Part shown: piece after piece, positions 49,495 to 58,168 of the stretch
Layout of the letters: every line of letters starts with the position of its first letter
Position numbering within the stretch: position 1 is the stretch's first letter
Program-made: the position numbers and the translations under genes
From: a bacterium
GTDB taxonomy: Bacteria > Desulfobacterota > Binatia > HRBIN30 > CADEER01
Length of the DNA stretch: 64,000 bases
Reading direction: 5' to 3'
Assembly: GCA_030430165.1 (NCBI GenBank)
Contig: JAUIGL010000005.1
Span: 28,501-92,500, forward strand
The notes under the pieces: generated by a model
The model's database searches: none
The model's input: only the letters and a program-made list of their open reading frames with translations
Told to the model about the DNA's origin: nothing

Positions 49495-49728
49495 CTACGA
49501 CGATGATTGCACTTTGTTGCGTCCCTCGTCGGTCAGATGAAAGGTGTCGTCGCTGAAGGTGACCAGGCCGTCGGCGACCAGACCCTCCATGAGCTCCGAG
49601 AAGGCCTGGTGCGCAGCCTGGTAGGCGACCTTGCTGTGGCCGTGCAGGAGCCCGATCGGGACCGACCCTCCTTTGCGTTCGAGGAAACGAAGAATGCCAC
49701 TGCGGGCTGTTTCTGAGTCGGCTGCCAT
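49495..49728 (-). CDS. Small winged-helix-like protein
   Basis: 77 residues from ATG 49728 (MAADSETARSGILRFLERKGGSVPIGLL). The sequence alternates helices and ends in a wing-like GLVTFSDDTFHLTDEGRNKV hairpin, a pattern common in PadR/MarR-type winged-helix domains. It may be a small DNA-binding regulator, but there is no recognised family. The open frame extends far upstream (to 50904) antisense to the SDR gene; that extension is not coding. Confidence 0.6.
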   Translation of the reverse strand: MAADSETARSGILRFLERKGGSVPIGLLHGHSKVAYQAAHQAFSELMEGLVADGLVTFSDDTFHLTDEGRNKVQSSS

Positions 49729-49845
49729 GGGTGCGCTCCGTCGGCGGGCTCGTCGACGTATCGACGACCGCGTGCCAGCCGTCAAGCCGCGTCTGGAGTC
49801 GGCGCCTGGGTTTATGCTCAGCTGGGCGGCACGAGGAGGACTCGG

Positions 49846-50658
49846 GTGAACATCAAAGACACGGTGGCGATCGTGACCGGTGCGTCGAGTGGGATCGGCG
49901 CGGCTACGGCGGAGGACCTCGCGCGCCGTGGCGCGACTGTAGTTGCCGCGGCTCGGCGCGAAGACAAGTTGGCCGAGGTCGTCGAGCGCTGCGCTGCGCA
50001 TGCGCCGCAGTCGCGTGCCAGGATGGTAGACGTCGCCGACCGGAATGCGTGTGAGGAGCTGGTGCGCGACACGATCGACGAGCTGGGGCGCGTCGACATC
50101 GTCGTCAACAATGCGGGCGTGAGTCTGCGCCGGCACGCGGGGGAGGCATCCGTCGACGAGATCGAGCGCGTCATGCAAATCAACTTCTACGGCGCTGTTG
50201 CCATCGCGATGGCGGCGCTGCCGTCGATGCTGGAGCGCCGCTGCGGCTCGATCGTCAACGTGACCTCGGTGGCAGGCTACATCCCCAACCCCCGCGAGTC
50301 GGCGTACGGAGCTTCCAAGGCCGCTCTGTCGATGTGGTCGCACGGGCTTGCCGTGGACCTGGTCGATTCCGGGGTGCACGTCGGCGTCTTGTCGCCGGGC
50401 CCGATCGACACCGAGATCTGGGACAAGGACGAGGAGGAGGCGGCCTACGACGGCAAGTTGTACCCGCCCGAGCTGGTCGCCGAGGGGATCGCGCGGATGA
50501 TCGAGAACGAGACGGTGCACGCGACTGTGCCGCGGCAGTACGGTCTGGTAGGAGCCCTGTATCCATTGGTTGGCGGACTTCTCCGCAAGGGGCTGGTCGC
50601 GCACCAGCGGCGGGCGGAGAACGCCGGACGCTCCCGCAAGCGGCCGAGCAAGCGCTGA
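49846..50658 (+). CDS. Short-chain dehydrogenase/reductase (classical SDR)
   Basis: 270 residues from GTG 49846 with GAGGAGG upstream. The nucleotide-binding loop is VTGASSGIGAATAEDL (TGxxxGxG), then NNAGVSL (NAG), SVAGYI with the catalytic Ser, and YGASKAALS carrying YxxxK. PGPIDTEIW follows the active site, as is usual in SDRs that bind bulky substrates. An Arg-rich cofactor loop (AAARREDKL) suggests NADPH. The C-terminus has a short hydrophobic stretch (GLVGALYPLVGGLLRKGL) and a basic tail, so it may sit on the membrane. Alcohol/ketone oxidoreduction of a lipid or steroid is plausible; the substrate is not known. The ClC channel follows 84 bp later. Confidence 0.92.
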   Translation: MNIKDTVAIVTGASSGIGAATAEDLARRGATVVAAARREDKLAEVVERCAAHAPQSRARMVDVADRNACEELVRDTIDELGRVDIVVNNAGVSLRRHAGEASVDEIERVMQINFYGAVAIAMAALPSMLERRCGSIVNVTSVAGYIPNPRESAYGASKAALSMWSHGLAVDLVDSGVHVGVLSPGPIDTEIWDKDEEEAAYDGKLYPPELVAEGIARMIENETVHATVPRQYGLVGALYPLVGGLLRKGLVAHQRRAENAGRSRKRPSKR

Positions 50659-50742
50659 CGCCCCACTTGCAACCCGGCGGACGAGGGTCGACAGTCCTCT
50701 GTTGCAGCGCGGGTCGTCGTGCGCCGCCGAGAACCGAGCCAG

Positions 50743-52854
50743 ATGTCCTCCCCCGCCTTCGCCCGTAACCGCCGCGGGTCGACGACCTCGGTGCTTCGCT
50801 GGAGTCGCCTGCTGGGTCTGGCGTCCGCGGTAGGCCTCGTCGGCGGCCTCGCCGCGGTCGCCCTCGAAAGCGGGCTGCACCACGGCAGCGAGATGTTGCT
50901 GCACGGCATCGTCGGCGCCAGCGTCGACACCGGCGGTACCGACATGTGGGTCCTCGACTGGCGAGTTCTGCTACTGCCGGCGATCGGCGGCTTGATGTCC
51001 GGGGTCGTGGTCCAGTTGCTGTTTCGCGAGCCGACCGGGCACGGAACCGATCTGCTCACCCGAGCCTTCCACCACGGCCTCGGCGTATTTCCGCTGCGCG
51101 GCCCGCTGGTCAAGAGCGTTGCCGCGGTAGGCGTCATCTCGTGTGGTGGCTCCGCCGGTCCGGAGGGACCAATCGCCGCGCTCGGGGCGGCCTTGGGCTC
51201 GACCACTGGGCGCGCTCTCGGGCTGACACCGCGTGAAACGCGAGTGCTCCTGATCGCCGGGTGCGCCGCGGGTGTGGGGGCGATCTTCGGCTGTCCGCTC
51301 GGGGGGGCACTGTTCGCGACCAGCGTTCCTTATCGCGAGCCGGACTTCGAATCGGAAGCGATGGTGCCGGCGTTCTTCGCCTCGGTTCTCGGCTATTCCA
51401 CGTTCATCTTCTTCTTGCCGCCACAGGGCACCAGCCGGCTACTCGGCGATGTCGGCCAGCTCTCCTTCTCGCACCCGATCGAGCTGCTGCCCTACCTGCT
51501 CCTCGGTCCGCTTTGCGGGATCTTCAGCATCCTCTTCTCCACCGCGCTTCACGGGACGGAAAGTGCGTTCCGCCGGATGAAGCGGCTGCCGCTATGGCTG
51601 CGACCGGCGCTCGGTGGGCTGGCTACGGGGTTGGTCGCGTGTGTGCTGCCGCAGGTGATGGACGGTCAATGGGCGCTGACTCGGGCGGCGCTTCACCTCG
51701 ATCTCGGCGGGCTCGATTCCAGTGCTCTCGGCACGTGGGGATGGCCGCTGTTCTTCGCCGCGGTTGCGGTGGCGAAGTGCCTGGCGACTTCCCTGACCGT
51801 GGGGAGCGGGGCTTCCGGTGGAGTTCTCGGTCCGAGCGTTTTCATCGGCGGCATCGTCGGAGTACTGCTTGGAACCTTCCTCCTCGCCGCGGGGATCGGT
51901 GATTTCGACGACAGCCTGCGCCAGGCTCTGATCCCGGTCGGCATGGGCGGTGTCCTCGCCGCGAGCATGCGCACGCCGCTCGCGGCGATCGTCATGGTGA
52001 CCGAGATGACCGGGAGCTACGGCCTGATCGTGCCGTCGATGGTGGTGTGCATGAGCGCCTACATGATCGGACGGCGCTACGGACTGAACCAAGAACAGCT
52101 GCGCACTTCCGCGGACTCGCCGGCGCATGCGGCGGACGGACTGATCCACATTCTCGAATCCTGGCGGGTTCGCGATCTGATGGAGCGGGACGGGCTCGCG
52201 GTGGCGCCGGCGACTTCGCTCGGCGAGATGGTCAAGATGGTGCGCCCGGCGACCAGGCCGGTATTCGCGGTCGTCGACGACGGAAAGCTGGTCGGTGTGG
52301 TCTCGCTGCCCGATATCGAGCGAGTCGTCGCCGACTCCGAACCGACCTTCCTGTCGGCGGTGATCGCCGCCGACATCATGACCTCGCAGGTGGTGACCGC
52401 GACCCGCAACGAGGATGTGTACGAAGTTCTCAATCGCTTTCGCGCTACCCAGCACGACGTTCTTCCGGTCGTTTCGGAACGCTCGCGGCGTTGGTGTGGC
52501 ATGCTATCGCGCCGGGCGATCTTCGATGCTCTGCGCGAGCGAACCGACGCGATCCATCGCTCGGTCCTCGAAGAGCACCGGCGCCTGCATCAGATCGACG
52601 AGGAGGGGCAGATCTCCGAGATCGCGATGGCGGTGGCTCCGTCGAAGCGCGAGATGATCCAGAGGCGAATGGTGCCGCCGGATGCTCTCGGTAAGTCCCT
52701 GCGCGAGGCAGACTTTCGCAGGGTGTACGGGATCACTGTGCTGGGAGTCGAGCTGCCAGACGGGACCATGCAGTTCCCGCCGGACCTCGATGCTCCGCTC
52801 GAGGCCGAGCACCGCCTGATCGTCACCGGAGAAGGGAAGCGGGTCTCTCCCTGA
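50743..52854 (+). CDS. ClC-family chloride channel/antiporter with CBS pair and TrkA-C-like tail
   Basis: About 703 residues (GTG 50719 would add eight). The membrane part has the ClC signatures GGSAGPEGPIAALGAALG (selectivity filter region with the Glu gate), GAIFGCPLGGALFA and SGASGGVLGPSVFIGG. Residues about 475-615 are two CBS domains (MERDGLAVAPATSLGEMVKMVRP; ADIMTSQVVTATRNEDVYEVL), which usually bind adenine nucleotides and gate the channel. The last ~75 residues (SLREADFRRVYGITVLGVELPDGTMQF...HRLIVTGEG) look like a TrkA-C/RCK-C regulatory domain. It forms a homodimer in the inner membrane. The gating Glu is followed by Gly-Pro as in bacterial ClC exchangers. Confidence 0.92.
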   Translation: MSSPAFARNRRGSTTSVLRWSRLLGLASAVGLVGGLAAVALESGLHHGSEMLLHGIVGASVDTGGTDMWVLDWRVLLLPAIGGLMSGVVVQLLFREPTGHGTDLLTRAFHHGLGVFPLRGPLVKSVAAVGVISCGGSAGPEGPIAALGAALGSTTGRALGLTPRETRVLLIAGCAAGVGAIFGCPLGGALFATSVPYREPDFESEAMVPAFFASVLGYSTFIFFLPPQGTSRLLGDVGQLSFSHPIELLPYLLLGPLCGIFSILFSTALHGTESAFRRMKRLPLWLRPALGGLATGLVACVLPQVMDGQWALTRAALHLDLGGLDSSALGTWGWPLFFAAVAVAKCLATSLTVGSGASGGVLGPSVFIGGIVGVLLGTFLLAAGIGDFDDSLRQALIPVGMGGVLAASMRTPLAAIVMVTEMTGSYGLIVPSMVVCMSAYMIGRRYGLNQEQLRTSADSPAHAADGLIHILESWRVRDLMERDGLAVAPATSLGEMVKMVRPATRPVFAVVDDGKLVGVVSLPDIERVVADSEPTFLSAVIAADIMTSQVVTATRNEDVYEVLNRFRATQHDVLPVVSERSRRWCGMLSRRAIFDALRERTDAIHRSVLEEHRRLHQIDEEGQISEIAMAVAPSKREMIQRRMVPPDALGKSLREADFRRVYGITVLGVELPDGTMQFPPDLDAPLEAEHRLIVTGEGKRVSP

Positions 52855-52922
52855 GCGCGGGTTTGCACGCTGGCCCGCGGATGGGGGAGGGTGCTCAACC
52901 AAGTAGGATGCGAGGACAGCTC

Positions 52923-54338
52923 ATGACGTTCGACCCGTATACACCCGCCCACCAGCTCGCCAATCGAGTGCGTTCCGGGGAACTGTCTCCGGTCGAAGTA
53001 ATGGAGACCTATCTCGATCGCATCGAGCGCTTCAATCCCGAGCTCAACGCGATCGTCGCACTCGACGCCGACCTGGCCCGACAGGAGGCGAAGCGCGCGG
53101 CGGAGCGACTCGAGCGTGGCGACGATATCGGTCCGCTCGCAGGCCTGCCGTTTGCCGTGAAGGATCTCGAAGACGTCGCCGGCATGATCACCACCCATGG
53201 CTCGCCGCTCTACGAGACGAACCGCGCCGCGTCGGACTCGATCAATGTCGCGAGAATGCGCGCGGCCGGCGCGATCCCGATCGGCAAGTCGAATACGCCG
53301 GAGTTCGGCGCGTACATGCAGACGTCGAATCAGGTGTTCGGGGCGACCCGCAACCCGTGGAATCTCGAGCGCACTCCCGGTGGGTCGAGCGGCGGCTCGG
53401 CGGCGGCTCTGGTCGCCGGTTTGGTGCCGCTGGTCACGGCCTCCGACGGCGGCGGATCGATCCGCATTCCCGCGTGTTTCTCGGGTTGCGTCGGACTCAA
53501 GCCGACCTTTCGCAGGATTCCGCAGCGACCGGACCCGATCTTGGTGTTCGACGACACTTCCGTGTGGGGGCCGCTGACACTGACCGTACGCGACGCCGCG
53601 CGGTTGGCCGACGCGACCTTCGGCCCGCACGAGGCTGATCCCACTGCGGTGCCTTCGCCGCCGGAGTCCTACGAAGCCTCGCTCGACCGCGACCCCGGTA
53701 GCCTGCGCATCGGCTTCTGCGCCAGCTTCGGCCCGCCGGTGCAATCAGACGTTGCGCGCGAGGTCGAGGCGGCGGTGCAAGCGTTGGCCTCTCTCGGCCA
53801 TTCGGTGGAGAGGTTCGATTCGCCAGCACCGTTTGCCGGTAAGGCCTGGAGCTTGATCTCGGTTGCTTCGGTCTACTTGCGACAGCATCGTCAGCTCGAC
53901 GAGGCGCCGGAGAAGATCGACCCGACGGTGCGCGCCGGCATGGAGCGACTGCGCGAGCGTGGCGCCGACGACCTCGCCTATGCGTATCGCCGGCGCACCG
54001 AGCTGGTCCACTGGACCGAGGAGGTCTTCTCGAAGTTCGATCTGTTGGCGACGCCGACCCTGCCGTTGGAGGCGTTCCCGGTGGAGCAGATGCATCCGTC
54101 CGAGATCGAGGGCCAACCGGTGCGAACCCACGACGCCTTCCCGTTCACCTATCCGTTCAACCTGAGCGGTCATCCGGGGATATCGCTGCCGGCGGGGATG
54201 ACCGAGGGCGGACTGCCGGCGGGGTTGCAGTTGATCGCGCCCCGGTTCCGCGAAGACTTGTTGCTGCAGGTGGGCAAGGCCTTCGAAGAGAAGCGTCCCT
54301 GGCCGCTCGCCCCGGAGCGCTATCGCGAATTGGTCTAG
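52923..54338 (+). CDS. Amidase (amidase-signature family)
   Basis: 471 residues from ATG 52923. The Ser-cisSer-Lys triad is evident: LPFAVKDLEDVAG (Lys), TPGGSSGGSAAALVAG (cis-Ser region) and ASDGGGSIRIPACFSGCVGLKPT (nucleophile Ser). The family hydrolyses amides and includes GatA, 6-aminohexanoate cyclic dimer hydrolase and fatty-acid amide hydrolases. There are no gatC/gatB neighbours and the length suits a free-standing catabolic amidase. The C-terminus NLSGHPGISLPAGMTEGGLPAGLQLIAP is standard. It starts 68 bp after the ClC gene. The substrate is unknown. Confidence 0.93.
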   Translation: MTFDPYTPAHQLANRVRSGELSPVEVMETYLDRIERFNPELNAIVALDADLARQEAKRAAERLERGDDIGPLAGLPFAVKDLEDVAGMITTHGSPLYETNRAASDSINVARMRAAGAIPIGKSNTPEFGAYMQTSNQVFGATRNPWNLERTPGGSSGGSAAALVAGLVPLVTASDGGGSIRIPACFSGCVGLKPTFRRIPQRPDPILVFDDTSVWGPLTLTVRDAARLADATFGPHEADPTAVPSPPESYEASLDRDPGSLRIGFCASFGPPVQSDVAREVEAAVQALASLGHSVERFDSPAPFAGKAWSLISVASVYLRQHRQLDEAPEKIDPTVRAGMERLRERGADDLAYAYRRRTELVHWTEEVFSKFDLLATPTLPLEAFPVEQMHPSEIEGQPVRTHDAFPFTYPFNLSGHPGISLPAGMTEGGLPAGLQLIAPRFREDLLLQVGKAFEEKRPWPLAPERYRELV

Positions 54339-54387
54339 GGCGCGGCCGAGTTCTTTTGACCGACTGCTGGCTGCGAGGGTTTCGACC

Positions 54388-55017
54388 TTGGTCGACGAGT
54401 TGCGATTGATCCGCGGTGCCCTGCGCGGGAAGCGCGATGACTACGCTGCGCTGGTCGATCGCCACCAGGATGCCGTCTACGCTCTGGTGAGCCGGGAGCT
54501 GGGTGATCCCGACGCGACCGCCGAGGCGGTTCAGACGACGTTCGTCCGCGGTTTCGTATTGCTGCGGACGTTCCGCGGCAATGCCAGCTTCGAGGCGTGG
54601 ATTCTCCAGATTGCGAACAAGGAGTGCCGGTTGCGCTTGCGCCGCCTGGAGAGCCAAGGCGCGCCGGCCGAGGCGCAGCAAGCGCTGCCGCCGGAGTCCG
54701 GGCGGGCTCTGCGCGAGGCGATCCTGCGCGGAGTCGACCGCCAGATTGCGGCCGAGGAGGAACGCGCTTCGGGGTTCGATCCGCGGATCCTGTGGCCGAT
54801 CGCGATCGCGCTGCTGATAGCGATCGCCGGCATGCTCTCGTTGCGCTCGATCGATTTCGGCGCGAGTGGCGTGCAGCCGGCGCGCGCGGCGTTCGTGCTG
54901 GCGATCGAAGACCCGGAGATGCGGATCGAAGTGGCGCAGTACCTGGGCGAGCCGCTCTTCCTGTCGCAGGAAGTGTGGCGGGACGTCGATGCGACCGACG
55001 GCGACGAGAACCGTTGA
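54388..55017 (+). CDS. Sigma-70 region 2-like domain fused to a membrane anchor, without region 4
   Basis: 209 residues from TTG 54388. Residues 1-90 match region 2 of ECF sigma factors: AALVDRHQDAVYALVSRELGDPDATAEAVQTTFVRGFVLLRTFRG...FEAWILQIANKECRLRLRRL. A linker rich in Glu/Arg (about 90-128) is followed by one membrane helix (LWPIAIALLIAIAGMLSL, about 132-150) and a ~55-residue extracytoplasmic tail with AFVLAIEDPEMRIEVAQYL. No region 4 is present, so promoter -35 recognition is missing. The rest is arranged like an anti-sigma factor. The Spy-like gene follows by 39 bp. It could be a membrane-tethered sigma fragment, or a regulator that mimics region 2. No published example comes to mind. 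Confidence 0.75.
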   Translation: MVDELRLIRGALRGKRDDYAALVDRHQDAVYALVSRELGDPDATAEAVQTTFVRGFVLLRTFRGNASFEAWILQIANKECRLRLRRLESQGAPAEAQQALPPESGRALREAILRGVDRQIAAEEERASGFDPRILWPIAIALLIAIAGMLSLRSIDFGASGVQPARAAFVLAIEDPEMRIEVAQYLGEPLFLSQEVWRDVDATDGDENR

Positions 55018-55056
55018 GGCGCCCGGCCGGTGATTGCGACGAGAGAGGATCCTGCG

Positions 55057-55509
55057 ATGACGAAGCTCGTTCTCCCCGTTTGTTGGCTACTGCTGGGTGC
55101 GGCGCTTGCCGCCGCCCAAGATCGCCCGGTCGCGGCTCCCGGCGAGCGCGCTCGCACCTACTTGGTGTTGAGGATCGTCGAGGCCCTGGAGCTCAGCGAC
55201 CAGCAGGCGCGCGACCTCAGCGAGATTCTCGCCGCGTCGGGGGAGCGCCGGGCGGAGTTGGTCGCCGAGCGCAAGACACTCGACCAGTCGCTGCGTACGG
55301 CGCTCGACCAGAACGACGATCCGCGGATCGCGGAGTTGATTGCGAGATCCCGCGACCTCGATCGAGAGTCGCTGCTCCTGCCGCTGGGAAGCTTTGCCGC
55401 GACCGACGCAATCCTCTCCCTGGAGCAGCGCGCCAAGCTGGTCCTGCTGTTGCCCGAGCTGCGCCGCCAGGTGCGACGAGCGGCGCGCAGCCAAGCTTCC
55501 GTGCCCTGA
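55057..55509 (+). CDS. Spy/CpxP/ZraP-like periplasmic protein
   Basis: 150 residues from ATG 55057 (GAGAGGA upstream; an earlier ATG at 55030 is in frame). The signal peptide ends near ALAAAQ. The mature chain is helical and rich in Gln, Arg and Leu with LTxxQ-like repeats (ALELSDQQARDLSEIL, FAATDAILSLEQRAKLVLLLPELRRQ). Members of this family are chaperones or metal/envelope-stress sensors, commonly encoded beside ECF sigma/anti-sigma genes. Here the neighbour is the sigma-region-2/membrane fusion, so the two probably form one envelope-stress unit. Convergent with the VWA cluster, 16 bp from its last gene. Confidence 0.8.
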   Translation: MTKLVLPVCWLLLGAALAAAQDRPVAAPGERARTYLVLRIVEALELSDQQARDLSEILAASGERRAELVAERKTLDQSLRTALDQNDDPRIAELIARSRDLDRESLLLPLGSFAATDAILSLEQRAKLVLLLPELRRQVRRAARSQASVP

Positions 55510-55525
55510 GGCGGCCGGCGCCGGG

Positions 55526-58168
55526 TCAGGCGCGCGATCGTCGCACGGCGTGGATCCGCCGCCGGGCGATGTCGGCGAAGAAGGCGCTCATGGCGAGGGG
55601 GATGAGGAACGGATCGAGCGGGTAGACCACCTGTCGCTCTCCGGGCGGGCGTTGGGTGACCTGCGCTGCGCTTGGATCGATCTCGCCACCTGTGGCCGTG
55701 GCGAGGGTGCGCAATCGCTCGCGCCCGGCGGGGCGCTGGCCGTACTCGAGGACCTCTTCCTCGAGTTGGGCGGGAACGCCAACCACCGCCGAGACCTCGC
55801 GGACGCCGCCACCTGCTGTGCGCTCGAGGAGATCGAGCCGGTAGCGGTGCGGTGGTAGTGGCGGCAGGCTCGCCTCGAAGACGCCGTCGGCTGTCGGAGC
55901 GAAGTCGGCTTCCAGCCGGCTGCCGTCGGCGAGAGTCAACTGCCCCGAGAGGATCGTCGCGTCGCCGTCGCGGCGGAAGCTCCGCACGCTGATCTCGGTC
56001 GAGTCCATGCGACGTGTCGCCGCCGCCGCGATGTCGTATTCGCTACCGCGGCGCGCGGTCCACAGCGCCAGGTTGGACCAGAAACGGGCGAATCCCTCCC
56101 AGGCCGGCCAGGCCTCGGCGTCGTCGCCGGGGCTGGCGGTGAAGGCGGCGACTCGGCCGATCCCGTAGCGCCAGACGCCGAGCACCGGGTCCTGCCGGTC
56201 GGACCGCGCAACGTGGAGCAGCACTTCGCTGGTCGGCCGCGGCTTGCTGAACGCGTAGTTGCTCAGCTTTGGCAGATCGCTCTCTTCGACCTCGGACAGC
56301 AGCTGATGCGGTGAGCCGAAGGCCGGGAAGAAGCTCTCCTGATTCGATCGAAGTCGGCTGACTGCGCGCGAGGTGTCGCGCAACATCAGGTCGGGCAGCA
56401 TCTGCGCGTCGGCGACGTAGTGGAACGAGCCGCCGGTGCCGTTCGAGATCTCCTGTAGCAACGTCAAGTTCTTGGTGTTGTCGCCCATGCGGATCGTCGT
56501 CACGCTGATCTTCGCCGCTGCCAAATCCTCGATGAGACCGCGGTACTCGCCGCGATCGGCGCGATTGGTATCCCCGTCGGTGAGGAGAACGATGTGCTTG
56601 CGATTGACCCGTGAGGCGATCAGCTGAGAGGCGGCGGCACCGAGGGCGTCGAAAAAGTCGGTTCCGCCGCTCTCGCGAATGCGGGGCAGGTTGGCCAGCA
56701 GCTGTTTGCGGTTTTGCCGCAACGGCTGCAGTGGCGCGATCTCGCGCGGTAGGGAATCGAAGGCGATGACGCCGATGCGGTCGTGGTCTTTCAGCTGCTT
56801 GATGACGGCGAGCCCGGCTTCGATTGCGTAACGCAGCTTCTCGCCGTCGCGCAGCCCGCGGACGCGGCTGTTGAATCCCATGCTGGTCGAGCGATCGATG
56901 AGGAGAAACAAGGCGAGCGGGTCGCGCTTGCCAGGGCGCGGGCGGCGCGGCTCCATCGATACTGGTAGGAGCCTCTCGATGGGCGAGTCTTGATAGGCGC
57001 GATCGCCGAAGGTGGCGCCGCCGCCGACGAAGATCAGCCCGATACCTCGCTGGTGAACCGCGGTCTCGATGGTCTCCATGCTGCGACGGTCGATCGCGCC
57101 TCCCGGCAGATCTTCGAGGACGACCAGATGTGTGGAGTCGTAGGCACCGGCTCCGTCGGGCAGCTCGCTGCCGCGCACCTGCTGCACCGCGAATCCCCGC
57201 GCCCGGAGGACCTCGGTGAGGGCGGAGAAGCGACGGTTCGTGGCCAAAAGGACGCGCGTATTGGGTTGGACCGTCAGGGATACCTCGCGAGCATTGTTGT
57301 TCGGCGAGATGTCGGCGTCGGCGACGATCTCGGCGCGGATGACGTGGCCACCCGCTTCCGGCGGTCGCAACGACAGATCGAAGGTGTTGACGCCCGACTG
57401 TAGCGCGACTGTGGTGGCGTCGCTGACCGTACCGTCCAGGTACAGCTTGAACACGGCGGGACGAGGCCCGCCCGGGTTGTGAACTACGGCGCGAACCGGA
57501 ACTTCGCGGGCCGGGCTGGCAATCTCTGGCGCCGAGACTTTTGCCATCTGGATGTCGATTCCGTCGGCAGGCGGCGGCGAGCTGACGTGAACTCGGATGC
57601 CGAGTGCGCGCAGTGTTTCGCCGTGCGCCAAACTGTCGCCGACCGTTTCGTTGCCGTCGGTGATCAGCAGAAGAGCCTTCTGTGCTCCCTGGGGATAGAG
57701 TGCGAGCGCGTGGTCGATGGCGGCGCCGATGTTGGTGCTGAAGGAATCCGGAGCGCGGTCGACCGAATCGAGCCTGACGTCGCTCGATCCGCTGGCAATC
57801 AGCTGCGGAGTTGCGGCGAAGCTGAGCACCGACATGTGGTCGTCCGGCGCCATCGAGCCGGCGACCGACTCCACGTAGCGTCGAGCCCAGTCGATTGCGC
57901 TTTCGCTCATGCTGCCGGAGGTGTCGACTGCCGCCACCAGCGCGAGGTCGCGCTGCGGCAGGGACGTGGTGAGTCGCAGCCCGGCGAGGCACAGCACGAC
58001 GGCGGTGAAGGCCGCCATGCGAAGCGTCGGGAAGCCCGACTCGCCGGGGATGCGGCGTAGCCAGAACAGGGCGCCGCCGGCCAACAGGACGAGCGCCCAG
58101 GGACGCGCAAGGCCCAGGCCGATCGCAGCCGGGTGAGCGAGCAGGTAGGAAAGGGTGGCTTCGCCCAT
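55526..58168 (-). CDS. Large VWA/GATase1-like membrane protein (end of MoxR cluster)
   Basis: 880 residues from ATG 58168, whose A is also the last base of the previous gene's TGA. Two N-terminal membrane helices (about 18-65) are followed by a VWA domain with MIDAS-type AAVDTSGSMSES near 76, a region with ALLLITDGNETVGDSL, an extended beta region, a GATase1-like domain (TRVLLATNRRFSALTEVL, HLVVLEDLPGGAIDR, FVGGGATFGDRAY), and a second VWA (LFLLIDRSTSMGF, KHIVLLTDGDTN). The C-terminus has another hydrophobic segment. VWA domains bind metal and partner proteins; with MoxR they form chaperone-like assembly systems in the envelope. The frame extends upstream to 58810 in another gene's territory but that is not coding. 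Confidence 0.85.
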   Translation of the reverse strand: MGEATLSYLLAHPAAIGLGLARPWALVLLAGGALFWLRRIPGESGFPTLRMAAFTAVVLCLAGLRLTTSLPQRDLALVAAVDTSGSMSESAIDWARRYVESVAGSMAPDDHMSVLSFAATPQLIASGSSDVRLDSVDRAPDSFSTNIGAAIDHALALYPQGAQKALLLITDGNETVGDSLAHGETLRALGIRVHVSSPPPADGIDIQMAKVSAPEIASPAREVPVRAVVHNPGGPRPAVFKLYLDGTVSDATTVALQSGVNTFDLSLRPPEAGGHVIRAEIVADADISPNNNAREVSLTVQPNTRVLLATNRRFSALTEVLRARGFAVQQVRGSELPDGAGAYDSTHLVVLEDLPGGAIDRRSMETIETAVHQRGIGLIFVGGGATFGDRAYQDSPIERLLPVSMEPRRPRPGKRDPLALFLLIDRSTSMGFNSRVRGLRDGEKLRYAIEAGLAVIKQLKDHDRIGVIAFDSLPREIAPLQPLRQNRKQLLANLPRIRESGGTDFFDALGAAASQLIASRVNRKHIVLLTDGDTNRADRGEYRGLIEDLAAAKISVTTIRMGDNTKNLTLLQEISNGTGGSFHYVADAQMLPDLMLRDTSRAVSRLRSNQESFFPAFGSPHQLLSEVEESDLPKLSNYAFSKPRPTSEVLLHVARSDRQDPVLGVWRYGIGRVAAFTASPGDDAEAWPAWEGFARFWSNLALWTARRGSEYDIAAAATRRMDSTEISVRSFRRDGDATILSGQLTLADGSRLEADFAPTADGVFEASLPPLPPHRYRLDLLERTAGGGVREVSAVVGVPAQLEEEVLEYGQRPAGRERLRTLATATGGEIDPSAAQVTQRPPGERQVVYPLDPFLIPLAMSAFFADIARRRIHAVRRSRA

